NCBI RefSeq assembly: GCF_001591765.1
Contig: NZ_BCVN01000007.1
Coordinates: 1-64,000 of the forward strand
Reading direction: 5' to 3'
Origin: Pseudolactococcus raffinolactis NBRC 100932
GTDB lineage: Bacteria > Bacillota > Bacilli > Lactobacillales > Streptococcaceae
DNA: 64,000 nucleotides
Part shown: positions 34,061 to 42,323 of the stretch, piece after piece
Numbering within the stretch: the first letter of the stretch is position 1
Layout: each line of letters starts with the position of its first letter
Program-made: the position numbers and the translations under genes
Notes under the pieces: model-generated
Seen by the model: only the letters and a program-made list of their open reading frames with translations
Told to the model about the DNA's origin: nothing
Database searches by the model: none

Positions 34061-34912
34061 ATGGAAATTACAGAAAAAGCACCAGCCAAGATTAACCTAG
34101 GATTAGACGTCATAGGCAAGCGATCTGATGGCTATCATGAACTGGATATGATTATGACTAGTATCGATTTGGCAGATCGGATTACGGTACGAGAGCTTAA
34201 AAATGAGCATGTGATTCGTTTACAATCTAACTCAAGTTTTGTACCTCTTAATAAAAAGAATCACGCTTACAAAGCAGCTATGGTCCTAAAGAAAACGTTT
34301 GGTATAAAAACCGGTGTTGAGATTTATATTGATAAGAAAACGCCGGTTGCGGCAGGACTCGCTGGTGGTTCTTCGGATGCCGCGGCGACTTTACGTGCCC
34401 TCAACCAACTCTGGCAGCTTAATTTAACAACGCCAGAACTCGCAAAATTAGGCGAGCAGATTGGCTCAGACGTCCCTTATTGCGTTTATGGGCAAACGGC
34501 GCGCGTGACGGGACGTGGTGAGCATGTTCGACCAATTGAGAATCCTAAAAAATTCTGGGTTGTTTTGGTTAAACCATCATTTGGTGTGTCAACGCCTGAA
34601 ATTTTCAGACATGTCAAGTTGGATCAGATTCCACATCCCAATATTGATGCCTTAGAACAAGCGGTGGTCACTTCTGATTTTAACGCTTTGCTTGATAATC
34701 TTGGCAATTCCTTGGAAGCTGTCACATTAGCCAAGCATCCTTTGATTTCGAAGATTAAGGAACGGTTATTAGCTAGTGGTGCAGATGGTGTGCTGATGAG
34801 CGGGAGTGGTCCAACTGTTTTTGCCTTGTGTCAGCAAGAGAAAAAAGCCCAACGCATCTGCAATAGTATCAAGGGATTTTGTGATGAAGTCTATTTGGTC
34901 AGAATGCTGTAA
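34061..34912 (+). CDS. ispE: IspE-type GHMP kinase (CDP-methylerythritol kinase family)
   Basis: A 283-residue GHMP kinase. It has the substrate lysine region KAPAKINLGLDV (Lys10), the ATP loop PVAAGLAGGSSDAAA (95-109) and the catalytic Asp in GSDVPYC. By sequence it is 4-diphosphocytidyl-2-C-methyl-D-erythritol kinase. Lactococci and streptococci are generally known to make isoprenoids by the mevalonate route, so this enzyme is likely an orphan with another or reduced function; no other MEP genes are in the window. It lies 4 bp after comGG. Confidence 0.88.
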   Translation: MEITEKAPAKINLGLDVIGKRSDGYHELDMIMTSIDLADRITVRELKNEHVIRLQSNSSFVPLNKKNHAYKAAMVLKKTFGIKTGVEIYIDKKTPVAAGLAGGSSDAAATLRALNQLWQLNLTTPELAKLGEQIGSDVPYCVYGQTARVTGRGEHVRPIENPKKFWVVLVKPSFGVSTPEIFRHVKLDQIPHPNIDALEQAVVTSDFNALLDNLGNSLEAVTLAKHPLISKIKERLLASGADGVLMSGSGPTVFALCQQEKKAQRICNSIKGFCDEVYLVRML

Positions 34913-34995
34913 GGATGCCAGCTTGATGAGATGTTGATCAGTTGAAAGCAATTGCGTTTGAAATTTGATGTTGCTAAAGAAACGGAAGGTTTAAC

Positions 34996-35844
34996 ATGGA
35001 AGATTTGGCTTACTACAATGGTAAAATTACGCGACTCTCAGAGATGATGGTGCCCTTTAATGATCGGTCACATTTTTTCGGTGATGGCGTTTATGATGCC
35101 AGTGTTGCGAGAAATGGCATTATCTTTAAACTTGAAGACCATCTAGACCGCTTTTTTAATAGCATGGCCTTGATTGATATTCAGCCGGATTTTACAAAGG
35201 ATGAGTTACGCGAGTTGCTACAAGCCTTATGCCAAAAGTTAGACACTGGTGATCTGTTCGTTTATTTTCAGGTCAGTCGTGGGACAGCCATTAGGAATCA
35301 TAGCTATGCCCAAACGCTCAAGCCTAACTTATCCGTCTACATGCTACCTTGGACAGGGGATTTTTCTAGTCAAAAAAGGCTTAAATTGATGACCACACCG
35401 GATCATCGTTTTGAATTTTGCCATATTAAGACCTTGAATCTCTTGCCCAATGTTTTAGCTAGTCAAGCGGCAACCTCACAAGGATTGGACGAGGTGGTTT
35501 ATCATCGAGATCAGCGCGTGACAGAGTGCGCCCATAGTAACATCAGTATTTTGATAAATGGTGTTTTCCAAACGGCGCCGCTAGATCACTGGATTCTACC
35601 GGGAATTGCAAGAAAGTATCTTTTACTGATGAGTCAAGCGCTTGGTTTTGATGTTTTGGAACACCCATTCACGGTTGAAGAAATGCTAGCAGCGGACGAA
35701 GTCATCGTTTCTAGTTCAGGATCGCTCTGTGCTCCAGTCTCAGAAATTGATGGGCGAGCTGTAGGTGGTCGAGATCCGGAAAGATTGCAGCAACTGCAGG
35801 ATAGAATCTATCAAGACTTTTTCAAAGAAACAGATATCGATTAA
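34996..35844 (+). CDS. Class IV aminotransferase, D-amino-acid transaminase-like
   Basis: A 282-residue fold-type IV PLP enzyme. The PLP lysine lies in CHIKTLNLLPNVLA, and GDGVYDASVARNG and TECAHSNISILI are the other typical stretches. These match D-alanine/D-glutamate-forming transaminases that supply peptidoglycan precursors; branched-chain and ADC lyase relatives are less likely. GGAAGG lies upstream. Its stop codon sits in the loop of its terminator. Confidence 0.87.
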   Translation: MEDLAYYNGKITRLSEMMVPFNDRSHFFGDGVYDASVARNGIIFKLEDHLDRFFNSMALIDIQPDFTKDELRELLQALCQKLDTGDLFVYFQVSRGTAIRNHSYAQTLKPNLSVYMLPWTGDFSSQKRLKLMTTPDHRFEFCHIKTLNLLPNVLASQAATSQGLDEVVYHRDQRVTECAHSNISILINGVFQTAPLDHWILPGIARKYLLLMSQALGFDVLEHPFTVEEMLAADEVIVSSSGSLCAPVSEIDGRAVGGRDPERLQQLQDRIYQDFFKETDID

Positions 35845-35868
35845 AAGGAGATCTGTTTTTTTTTGATT
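35828..35868 (+). terminator. Terminator of the aminotransferase gene
   Basis: AAACAGAT pairs with ATCTGTTT, the loop containing the stop codon, followed by a long T run. Confidence 0.75.
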
Positions 35869-35905
35869 GACATTTTTGTCCAGTATGATATACTTAACTG
35901 GTAAA
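35867..35905 (+). promoter_or_regulatory. zit promoter with overlapping ZitR/AdcR box
   Basis: TTGACA (35867-35872), 16-bp spacer, TGA-TATACT (-10 at 35889-35894). TTAACTGGTAAA (35894-35905) matches 11 of 12 positions of the AdcR/ZitR operator TTAACYRGTTAA and lies on the -10, as expected for zinc-dependent autorepression. Confidence 0.8.
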
Positions 35906-35919
35906 GGAAATGACGAGAT

Positions 35920-36369
35920 ATGAAAAAAAATACCCAAGATGTTAGTCAGCAAATTGATGTCTTATTCACGAAAATCATGCAACTGGCTGAAAATAAGCAG
36001 GAAGTGTTATTGGGCAAGTGTGAGTCTGATGCGGGCCTGACCAATACACAAGAACATATTTTAATGTTACTCCTGCATGAAAAACTAACCAATGCTAAAT
36101 TGGCTGAGAGACTCAATATTTCTCCAGCTGCAGTAACTAAGGCCTTGAAAAAATTGCAGCAGTTACAGTTGACGCACTCTGAGAAATCAACCTCGGATGA
36201 ACGGATCGTCCTTTGGCGCCTGTCTCAAACAGGTTTGCCAATTGCACAAGAACATGCGCATCATCATCAAGCGACGCTTGAAACCTATGCGAGTATTGCT
36301 GACGCATTTTCAGAAAACGAGCAGCAAATCATCGCAAGATTTCTGGAAAAATTGGAAAAGGAGTTTTAG
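35920..36369 (+). CDS. zitR: Zinc-responsive MarR-family repressor ZitR
   Basis: A 149-residue MarR-type regulator close to L. lactis ZitR and streptococcal AdcR. The winged helix is visible ([26 protein letters not shown], then [14 protein letters not shown], then [15 protein letters not shown]). Zinc-binding candidates are Glu24-type residues, Cys30 and the HAHHHQ cluster around 108-112. It should repress the zit operon when zinc is ample. Its stop overlaps the GTG of zitQ by one base. Confidence 0.93.
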   Translation: MKKNTQDVSQQIDVLFTKIMQLAENKQEVLLGKCESDAGLTNTQEHILMLLLHEKLTNAKLAERLNISPAAVTKALKKLQQLQLTHSEKSTSDERIVLWRLSQTGLPIAQEHAHHHQATLETYASIADAFSENEQQIIARFLEKLEKEF

Positions 36370-37139
36370 TGGATTACATTAAAGTAAAAAATCTAAGCTT
36401 CGTTTACGATGCGGAACCCGTCTTGGAAAATGTCGCCTTTCGGATTAGCTCTGGCGAGTTTGTCACTTTGACAGGGGAAAATGGTGCAGCCAAATCAACA
36501 CTCGTCAAAGCTACCTTAGGCATCATCAAGCCTAAGACAGGTGAGATCACGATAGCCAAGCAAAACATTAAAGGCAAGAAACTGAGAATTTCTTACCTCC
36601 CGCAACAGATTGCGAGTTTTAATGCTGGCTTTCCAAGTACAGTCAAAGAATTTGTGACTAGCGGTCGTTTTCCAAGAAACGGATGGTTCAAACGTATCTC
36701 GCAGCACGATCTAGAACATGTGGAAAAATCCCTGCGATCTGTTGGCATGTGGGAGCAGCGCGATAAACGGATGGGTGCCCTTTCTGGTGGTCAAAAACAA
36801 CGTGTCGCTATTGCTAGAATGTTTGCCAGTGATCCGGATCTATTTATCTTAGATGAGCCAACGACTGGGATGGATGACGTTAGTCGTTCGGAATTTTATC
36901 GGTTGATGAGTCATGCTGCCCATAAACACGGCAAAGCGGTTTTGATGATCACGCACGATGCAGAGGATGTCAAAGCCTTCTCTGATCGCAATATCCACCT
37001 TGCCCGTAAGCAAAATACCCATTGGCGTTGTTTTAGTGTTCATGAAGATATGACTGAACAAAATCAGGATCAAAATCAAGATCAAGATCAAGATCAAGAT
37101 CAAGATGCCTTGAGACATCAGGAGGTGAGCAGTGTTTAG
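36369..37139 (+). CDS. zitQ: Zinc ABC transporter ATP-binding protein with a Gln/Asp repeat tail
   Basis: A 256-residue ABC ATPase. Walker [11 protein letters not shown] (37-46), the signature [15 protein letters not shown] and Walker [13 protein letters not shown] are intact. It energises zinc import with ZitP. Start is GTG overlapping the zitR stop. The C-terminus carries [17 protein letters not shown], encoded by an ATCAAG hexamer tandem; the tail is unusual for the family and could bind metal or simply be a repeat expansion. Confidence 0.93.
   Translation: MDYIKVKNLSFVYDAEPVLENVAFRISSGEFVTLTGENGAAKSTLVKATLGIIKPKTGEITIAKQNIKGKKLRISYLPQQIASFNAGFPSTVKEFVTSGRFPRNGWFKRISQHDLEHVEKSLRSVGMWEQRDKRMGALSGGQKQRVAIARMFASDPDLFILDEPTTGMDDVSRSEFYRLMSHAAHKHGKAVLMITHDAEDVKAFSDRNIHLARKQNTHWRCFSVHEDMTEQNQDQNQDQDQDQDQDALRHQEVSSV
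37070..37106 (+). repeat. In-frame ATCAAG hexanucleotide tandem in zitQ
   Basis: Five perfect ATCAAG units (37075-37104) after more degenerate copies. Because the unit is a multiple of three, copy-number changes lengthen or shorten the Gln-Asp tail without shifting the frame. Confidence 0.85.
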
Positions 37140-37944
37140 TCTCTTTCAATATGAATTTATGCAACGGGCCTTCTTTGCGATTGTTGCCATGTCGTTATTT
37201 GCACCACTTTTAGGTGTCTTTCTAGTGCTACGCCGACAAAGTTTGATGAGTGATACGCTCAGCCACGTCTCATTAGCAGGTGTCGCTTTTGGCTTATTCA
37301 TCGGGATCTCGCCAAATGTTTCAACGATAATCGTGGTCATTTTGGCGGCAATCCTCCTTGAGTATCTGCGGACCCTCTACAGAAACTTTCTGGAAGTTGC
37401 GACAGCTATTTTAATGAGCTTAGGTCTATCTTTAGCCTTGATTTTTGCGAATACAGGCCGTGGCAAAGGCATCAATCTCGATCAGTATCTCTTTGGCTCG
37501 ATTGTGACTGTTTCTCAAACCCAAGTCATCTTGTTAGCCATTCTAGCGGTTGTGGTTTTAGTTGTCTTTGTCCTCTTCATGCGGCCTATGTATGTGATGA
37601 CCTTTGACGAAGATACAGCATTCGTTGATGGCCTGCCCGTCCGACTCATGTCAACTCTCTTTAATGTCGTCACAGGTATCGCCATCGCCTTGATGATCCC
37701 AGTCGCAGGCGCCCTCCTAGTCTCAGCTATTATGGTCATGCCAGCATCCATTGCCATGCGGGTCGGTCTGACCTTCAAGCGTGTCCTTGCGCTGTCTGTT
37801 ATCATCGGTTTCATCGGTATGCTAGCAGGTTTGGTGATTTCCTACGAAAGTGGTGCACCAGCCAGTGCCACCATCACTCTCGTCTTCGTCGGTGTCTTTA
37901 TCCTGACGTTAGCTATCAGCAAAATCAAAGTAATGCTCAAATAA
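37132..37944 (+). CDS. zitP: Zinc ABC transporter permease ZitP
   Basis: A 270-residue permease of the ZnuB/AdcB ABC-3 family with about eight membrane helices; conserved [21 protein letters not shown] and [24 protein letters not shown] start behind AGGAGGTGAG, 8-bp overlap with zitQ. In L. lactis the operon also contains the zinc-binding lipoprotein gene zitS between zitR and zitQ; that gene is absent here. Confidence 0.93.
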   Translation: MFSLFQYEFMQRAFFAIVAMSLFAPLLGVFLVLRRQSLMSDTLSHVSLAGVAFGLFIGISPNVSTIIVVILAAILLEYLRTLYRNFLEVATAILMSLGLSLALIFANTGRGKGINLDQYLFGSIVTVSQTQVILLAILAVVVLVVFVLFMRPMYVMTFDEDTAFVDGLPVRLMSTLFNVVTGIAIALMIPVAGALLVSAIMVMPASIAMRVGLTFKRVLALSVIIGFIGMLAGLVISYESGAPASATITLVFVGVFILTLAISKIKVMLK

Positions 37945-38840
37945 AAATCGTTACAGCTTAGTCTGTAACGATTTTTTTTCATGATGCGTTCAAATGACTC
38001 AGAAGTAGCTGTCACGCGAATTATTTCTTGGGTAAATGGGTGTCTGAGTTCGAGATGTTTCGCGTGTAACATAAGACGTGAGGCTTTGCGCCCTCTGTAC
38101 ACAGCATCGCCTAGAATGGCATGGTCTAGACTGCTGAGGTGGACGCGGATTTGATGCGTGCGCCCGGTTTCAAGCTGACACTGGACCAAGGTTTCAGTTG
38201 CCAAACGTTTCAAAACAAGGACATGCGTCACCGCACGTTGGCCACCACGTGAGACCACGACTCGCCGTTTTTTATCATGGCGGTCAGTCCCGATAGGTTG
38301 GTCGATTATCATCTTATCTTGTTTGACCTGACCAGCACACAAGGCTTGATAAGTCCGGTGAATTTGGCGCTCTCGCAACATGTGGTCTAAAATAGGTAGA
38401 ACAAAAGGATTTTTAGCAAATAAGACGGCACCAGAAGTCTCAAAATCTAGCCGGTGAACGACATAGACAGTTTGATTACAAGCAGCTGCGACATGATTTT
38501 GCAAGGCAATCTCATTTGCGTCGTTCCCGTGTGTTTTCATATTTTCGGGTTTATTGGCAATGACCAGATGTTCATCTTCATACAAAATTAAAGATCTCCC
38601 TAAAATTTGATCGCCAAAGGATAATGATTTAGCGGGAAAGTCTTCAGAATCAAATATCACAGTGATCTGATCGTCACCTTCAACCTGATGAGAAAAGTTA
38701 GCGATATCACCATTGATAAGAAGGTGGCGCTTAGTCCTTAGAAAATGGCGTTGCTTTTTAGGCACAAGCCACTCATTTATTAAAAGTGCCTCTACCGACA
38801 TCTCCTTTAGGTCGGTAGGTAGTTTGATCGTGAATTTCAT
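37842..38840 (-). CDS. RluA/RluD-family pseudouridine synthase whose stop codon lies beyond its terminator
   Basis: A 332-codon frame. N-terminal S4-like part, then the catalytic domain with HRLDFETSGAVLFAK (the catalytic Asp) and ETGRTHQIRVHLSSLDHAILGD. The family's normal end falls near ESFERIMKK, but the frame runs on through the zitP/rlu terminator hairpin and 103 bp into zitP. The switch point is an A8 tract (AUG AAAAAAAA UCG): with seven A the frame would stop three codons later at TAA. It uridine-modifies rRNA or tRNA. The ATG is 6 nt from an extended -10 box, so the mRNA should be leaderless. Confidence 0.85.
   Translation of the reverse strand: MKFTIKLPTDLKEMSVEALLINEWLVPKKQRHFLRTKRHLLINGDIANFSHQVEGDDQITVIFDSEDFPAKSLSFGDQILGRSLILYEDEHLVIANKPENMKTHGNDANEIALQNHVAAACNQTVYVVHRLDFETSGAVLFAKNPFVLPILDHMLRERQIHRTYQALCAGQVKQDKMIIDQPIGTDRHDKKRRVVVSRGGQRAVTHVLVLKRLATETLVQCQLETGRTHQIRVHLSSLDHAILGDAVYRGRKASRLMLHAKHLELRHPFTQEIIRVTATSESFERIMKKNRYRLSCNDFYLSITLILLIANVRIKTPTKTRVMVALAGAPLS
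37943..37979. terminator. Bidirectional terminator between zitP and the pseudouridine synthase gene
   Basis: AAAATCGTTACAG pairs with CTGTAACGATTTT with a short loop and T runs on both sides. Confidence 0.9.
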
Positions 38841-38846
38841 GTAGCT

Positions 38847-38855
38847 ATTATACCA
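38847..38855 (-). promoter_or_regulatory. Extended -10 promoter of the pseudouridine synthase gene
   Basis: On the minus strand TGG-TATAAT ends 6 nt before the ATG; no Shine-Dalgarno. Leaderless transcript predicted. Confidence 0.65.
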
Positions 38856-38975
38856 AAAATAGACGCTACTATTTTAAAATTTCTCTCAATTAGTATAAAA
38901 AAATCGAGACACGTTTCATTTTCCTTGGTTTATTGCTTGACTATCGCCTTTCTTTAAGGTCCGCTAACTAAAATA

Positions 38976-38984
38976 TGGTAGAAT
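38976..38984 (+). promoter_or_regulatory. Extended -10 promoter of the class A PBP gene
   Basis: TGG-TAGAAT ends 6 nt before the ATG at 38991; no Shine-Dalgarno. Leaderless transcript predicted. Confidence 0.65.
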
Positions 38985-38990
38985 AGAGCT

Positions 38991-41138
38991 ATGACAGAAA
39001 ACGAATTGAAGAAATCGAGTTTAAGTCGATCGCAAAAAAATGCTGATCCGGAATTAGATAGAAAAGCAAAAACAAAAAAAAGACAATTGATTCCTGCGCC
39101 CATTAAGCGCTTTTGGAAACGTTATAATTTGACCAAAATTACGATTGCTTTGGTCCTTTTCTTGGTGCTATCGATTGCGAGTTATCTCCTTTTTCTCGCC
39201 AAAACAGCTGATGTTGAAACGCTCAAGCAATCAATGGAAGCACGGACGGAAATCATTGATAAAAACGGGCAATCTGCAGGTGCTATGTATGGTCAAAAAG
39301 GAACAACGGTCAAATTTGATGAGATTTCAGATAATGTCAAAAATGCTGTGATTGCAACAGAAGACAGAACTTTCTATGATAATAATGGTATCAACTTTAA
39401 GCGGACGCTTTTAGCTGTCGTGACGCTAGGTAAATTTGGCGGTGGCTCAACCATCACGCAGCAGTTAGCTAAAAATGCTTTCTTAACCCAAAAGCAAACG
39501 GTCGATCGTAAGGCTAAGGAATTGTTCCTAGCCCTTGAAATCAATAAAAAATACGATAAAAAAGACATTTTAACCATGTACCTGAATAATTCTTACTTTG
39601 GGAATGGGATTTGGGGTATTCAAGATGCCAGCATGAAATACTATGGCAAGTCTGCTAAGGAATTGTCTGTTGAAGAAGCGGCGACCCTTGCGGGGATTCT
39701 CAAATGGCCTGAGGTCTATAATCCGCTGTATAAGGAAGGTAAGTTTGCCAAGGATCGCAGGGATACGGTCCTACAAAATATGGTTAACGCAGGGTTTATT
39801 AAGCAAGCGGACGCCGAAGCGAACATGCAAATCGGAATTACTAGCAATCTAGCAGATGCCTATGTTGGTAAAGATGACGATTATAATTATCCGAGCTATT
39901 TTGATGCGGTGATTCAGGAAGCAATCAATGTCTATGGCTTAACTGAGCACGATATTTTAAATAATGGCTATAAAATCTACACCGGTCTGGATCAAAATAT
40001 GCAGACAGGGATGCAGACGACTTATGCCAATACCTACCAATTTCCAGTCGCTGCTGATGGTGTTAGTGCCCAGTCTGCATCTGTCGCCATTAATCCTAGC
40101 ACAGGTGAAGTGGAAGCGCTGATTGGGCGCGTACCAACAGTGGACAATGATAGTTTCCGTGGTTTTAACTTTGCGACACAATCTGGTCGTAGCCCAGGCT
40201 CAACGATTAAACCTTTGGTTGTTTATACGCCAGCGGTTGAAGCGGGATGGTCGATCAATAAGACGGTCCACGATGAGCCGATGAATTATGATGGTTGGCA
40301 GCCGCTCAATGCTGATCGGCAGTGGCATGGCAATATGCCAATGTATCAGGCACTTGCTAATTCCTATAATATTCCGGCGATCAATACCTTTAAGGCTATA
40401 GGTATTAAAACCGGTATAGCAAAAGGTAAACAATTCGGGCTTAACTTGACGGATAAAAATGACACCTTATCGACGGCGCTAGGTGCTGGTGTTGAGACAA
40501 ACCCTTGGCAGATGGCGCAAGCCTATGCGACTTTTGCCAATGATGGCATTATGAACGAAGCGCATCTGATCAAAAAAATTGTTAGTGCAACGGGTGCGAC
40601 CATTGCGACTGCGAAAGTTAAATCAACGCGTGTGATTGATAGTCAAACGGCGCAAAAAATGACATCTATGATGTTAGGGACTTATACCAATGGGACAGGG
40701 ATTTATGCAGCGCCTTATGGGTATACACTGGCAGGAAAAACAGGAACGAATGAGGATATCGACCAATGGGTTATCGGTTACACGCCTGATGTTGTGATGA
40801 CACTCTGGTTAGGCTATGAAAATCCTGAGAGCGAATTGCACAGATTGGATGGAACATCCGCAGGGACAGCATCGGAAATATTCAGAACGATGGCTAGTAC
40901 CATCTTGCCTTATACCAATAATACGCAGTTCAAAGAAGAGAATGCCTATAGTTTGGCAGGACTAGACCCTGTTACAACAGCATCAGAGGATCCAGCTACC
41001 AATGATGTTGTTGAAGACGCTAAGAGTAAAGCTAAGGATATTACGGAAAAGGCAAAAGCTTTCACAGATAAAGCCGGTAAAAAAGCTAAAGAAGTTGGCG
41101 ATAACATCTGGGACCGTGTTAAGTCATGGTTTGACTAA
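38991..41138 (+). CDS. Class A penicillin-binding protein (PBP2a/1b-like)
   Basis: A 715-residue bifunctional enzyme: cytoplasmic basic N-terminus, one membrane helix (about 51-69), glycosyltransferase domain (ATEDRTFYDNNGI, GGSTITQQLAKNAF, KELFLALEINKKYDKKDIL) and transpeptidase domain with SPGSTIKP (SxxK), SYN and KTGT motifs. The C-terminal tail is Lys/Ala/Asp-rich. It polymerises and cross-links peptidoglycan. The gene lies directly before rpmG-secE-nusG, as in streptococci (pbp2A). Predicted leaderless. Confidence 0.95.
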   Translation: MTENELKKSSLSRSQKNADPELDRKAKTKKRQLIPAPIKRFWKRYNLTKITIALVLFLVLSIASYLLFLAKTADVETLKQSMEARTEIIDKNGQSAGAMYGQKGTTVKFDEISDNVKNAVIATEDRTFYDNNGINFKRTLLAVVTLGKFGGGSTITQQLAKNAFLTQKQTVDRKAKELFLALEINKKYDKKDILTMYLNNSYFGNGIWGIQDASMKYYGKSAKELSVEEAATLAGILKWPEVYNPLYKEGKFAKDRRDTVLQNMVNAGFIKQADAEANMQIGITSNLADAYVGKDDDYNYPSYFDAVIQEAINVYGLTEHDILNNGYKIYTGLDQNMQTGMQTTYANTYQFPVAADGVSAQSASVAINPSTGEVEALIGRVPTVDNDSFRGFNFATQSGRSPGSTIKPLVVYTPAVEAGWSINKTVHDEPMNYDGWQPLNADRQWHGNMPMYQALANSYNIPAINTFKAIGIKTGIAKGKQFGLNLTDKNDTLSTALGAGVETNPWQMAQAYATFANDGIMNEAHLIKKIVSATGATIATAKVKSTRVIDSQTAQKMTSMMLGTYTNGTGIYAAPYGYTLAGKTGTNEDIDQWVIGYTPDVVMTLWLGYENPESELHRLDGTSAGTASEIFRTMASTILPYTNNTQFKEENAYSLAGLDPVTTASEDPATNDVVEDAKSKAKDITEKAKAFTDKAGKKAKEVGDNIWDRVKSWFD

Positions 41139-41179
41139 TTCGCTATATTTTGGTAGAATAATAAACTGGAGATAATTAG

Positions 41180-41329
41180 ATGATTAAAAAAGCAAGCTTA
41201 GCTTGTACGGTCTGTGGATCGCGCAACTATTCGATAACTGTCAGCTCAAACGGACGCGATAAACGTCTCGAAGTGAACAAATTCTGCAAAACGTGTGGAA
41301 AATATACCCTGCATAAGGAGACTAGATAA
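41180..41329 (+). CDS. rpmG: 50S ribosomal protein L33
   Basis: A 49-residue L33 with both CxxC pairs (CTVCG near the N-terminus, CKTCG near residue 36-40), hence the zinc-binding C+ form. It starts [22 protein letters not shown] extended -10 lies about 25 bp upstream and CTGGAG serves as Shine-Dalgarno. The stop overlaps the secE start (TAATG). Confidence 0.95.
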   Translation: MIKKASLACTVCGSRNYSITVSSNGRDKRLEVNKFCKTCGKYTLHKETR

Positions 41330-41523
41330 TGTTTAAATTTATCAATTCAATTGTTGCCGAAATGCGCCTTGTCACATGGCCAACGCGCTCAGAAGCGGTA
41401 AAAGACTTTGGTATGGTCATTCAGTACTCAATATTCTTCATGGTATTCATCATGATTTTTGACTGGTTGATCAAAAGCGGTGTCACACAAGCCGTTAAAT
41501 TATTGGTACCAATGATCAAATAA
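41329..41523 (+). CDS. secE: Preprotein translocase subunit SecE
   Basis: A 64-residue SecE with one membrane helix (YSIFFMVFIMIFDWLIKSGV) and the conserved amphipathic EMRLVTWPTRSEAVKDF before it. It stabilises SecY in the translocon. Overlaps rpmG by one base and is followed by nusG, the conserved order. Confidence 0.96.
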   Translation: MFKFINSIVAEMRLVTWPTRSEAVKDFGMVIQYSIFFMVFIMIFDWLIKSGVTQAVKLLVPMIK

Positions 41524-41525
41524 TA

Positions 41526-41562
41526 TGGTATAATATGGGAAAAGGGCGGAAAGCCTTTTTCT
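41526..41562 (+). promoter_or_regulatory. Extended -10 promoter plus hairpin between secE and nusG
   Basis: TGG-TATAAT (-10 at 41529-41534) is followed at once by a hairpin AAAAGGGC/GCCTTTTT (about 41539-41560) with a T run. The hairpin can end secE transcripts, while the promoter would start nusG RNA at or inside the hairpin. Confidence 0.5.
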
Positions 41563-41616
41563 TGTACTAAAAAGATACTCAGAATTGTCTATTTACTATT
41601 TATAAGGAGAACGAGC

Positions 41617-42210
41617 ATGTCAGACGCATTCGAAGAAAACATTGAACAAGCAGCTGCTGAGGAACAAGTTGTCAACTTTGACCAAGGGTGGTTTGTGATT
41701 CAAACCTACTCTGGTTATGAAAACAAAGTGAAGGAAAACTTGCTTGAACGCGCGCAAACTTACAATATGACGGATAACATCTTGCGCATTGAGATTCCGA
41801 CAGAAACTGTTGATAAAGAAGTCAATGGTAAGCGTAAAGAAGTTGAAGAAAACCTTTTCCCGGGTTATGTCTTAGTTGAGATGAACATGACGGATGAAGC
41901 TTGGTTTGTCGTACGTAATACGCCTAACGTAACAGGTTTCGTTGGTTCCCATGGTAACCGGTCAAAACCAACGCCTTTATTTGAAGAAGAAATTCAAGAA
42001 ATCCTTCAAGGTATGGGCAAAGTCGTTCGTGAAATTACCTTTGATATCCATGTAGGCAAACGTGTCAAAATTATTGACGGTGCTTTCTCTGGATTTGAAG
42101 GACCGATCACAGAAGTCAATGGTGACAAAGTGAAAGTAACGGTTGACATGTTTGGGCGTGAAACACCGGTTGAACTTGATCTTCAACAAATTGATGAAAT
42201 CACTTACTGA
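41617..42210 (+). CDS. nusG: Transcription elongation/antitermination factor NusG
   Basis: A 197-residue NusG with an N-terminal NGN domain (WFVIQTYSGYENKVKENL) and a C-terminal KOW domain (VKIIDGAFSGFEGPITEV). It binds RNA polymerase clamp and couples transcription to translation. An acidic N-terminal extension of about 25 residues is present. TAAGGAGA precedes the start. Confidence 0.97.
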   Translation: MSDAFEENIEQAAAEEQVVNFDQGWFVIQTYSGYENKVKENLLERAQTYNMTDNILRIEIPTETVDKEVNGKRKEVEENLFPGYVLVEMNMTDEAWFVVRNTPNVTGFVGSHGNRSKPTPLFEEEIQEILQGMGKVVREITFDIHVGKRVKIIDGAFSGFEGPITEVNGDKVKVTVDMFGRETPVELDLQQIDEITY

Positions 42211-42230
42211 TTAACGCCTAGAAGATCGAC

Positions 42231-42261
42231 TAAAAACTTCCGAAATTTGGAAGTTTTTTTG
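42231..42261 (+). terminator. Terminator after nusG
   Basis: AAAAACTTCC pairs with GGAAGTTTTT across a 7-nt loop with a T run. Confidence 0.85.
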
Positions 42262-42323
42262 AAATATTCTGATAATTATGCTACAATATGACTAACTGAA
42301 ATGCCAATCATGAGGAGCCGAAA

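Noticed and set aside
36849-37118. Antisense frame opposite the end of zitQ with a run of Ile-Leu
   Set aside because: It is the mirror of the ATCAAG hexamer repeat on the coding strand and has no start signal of its own.
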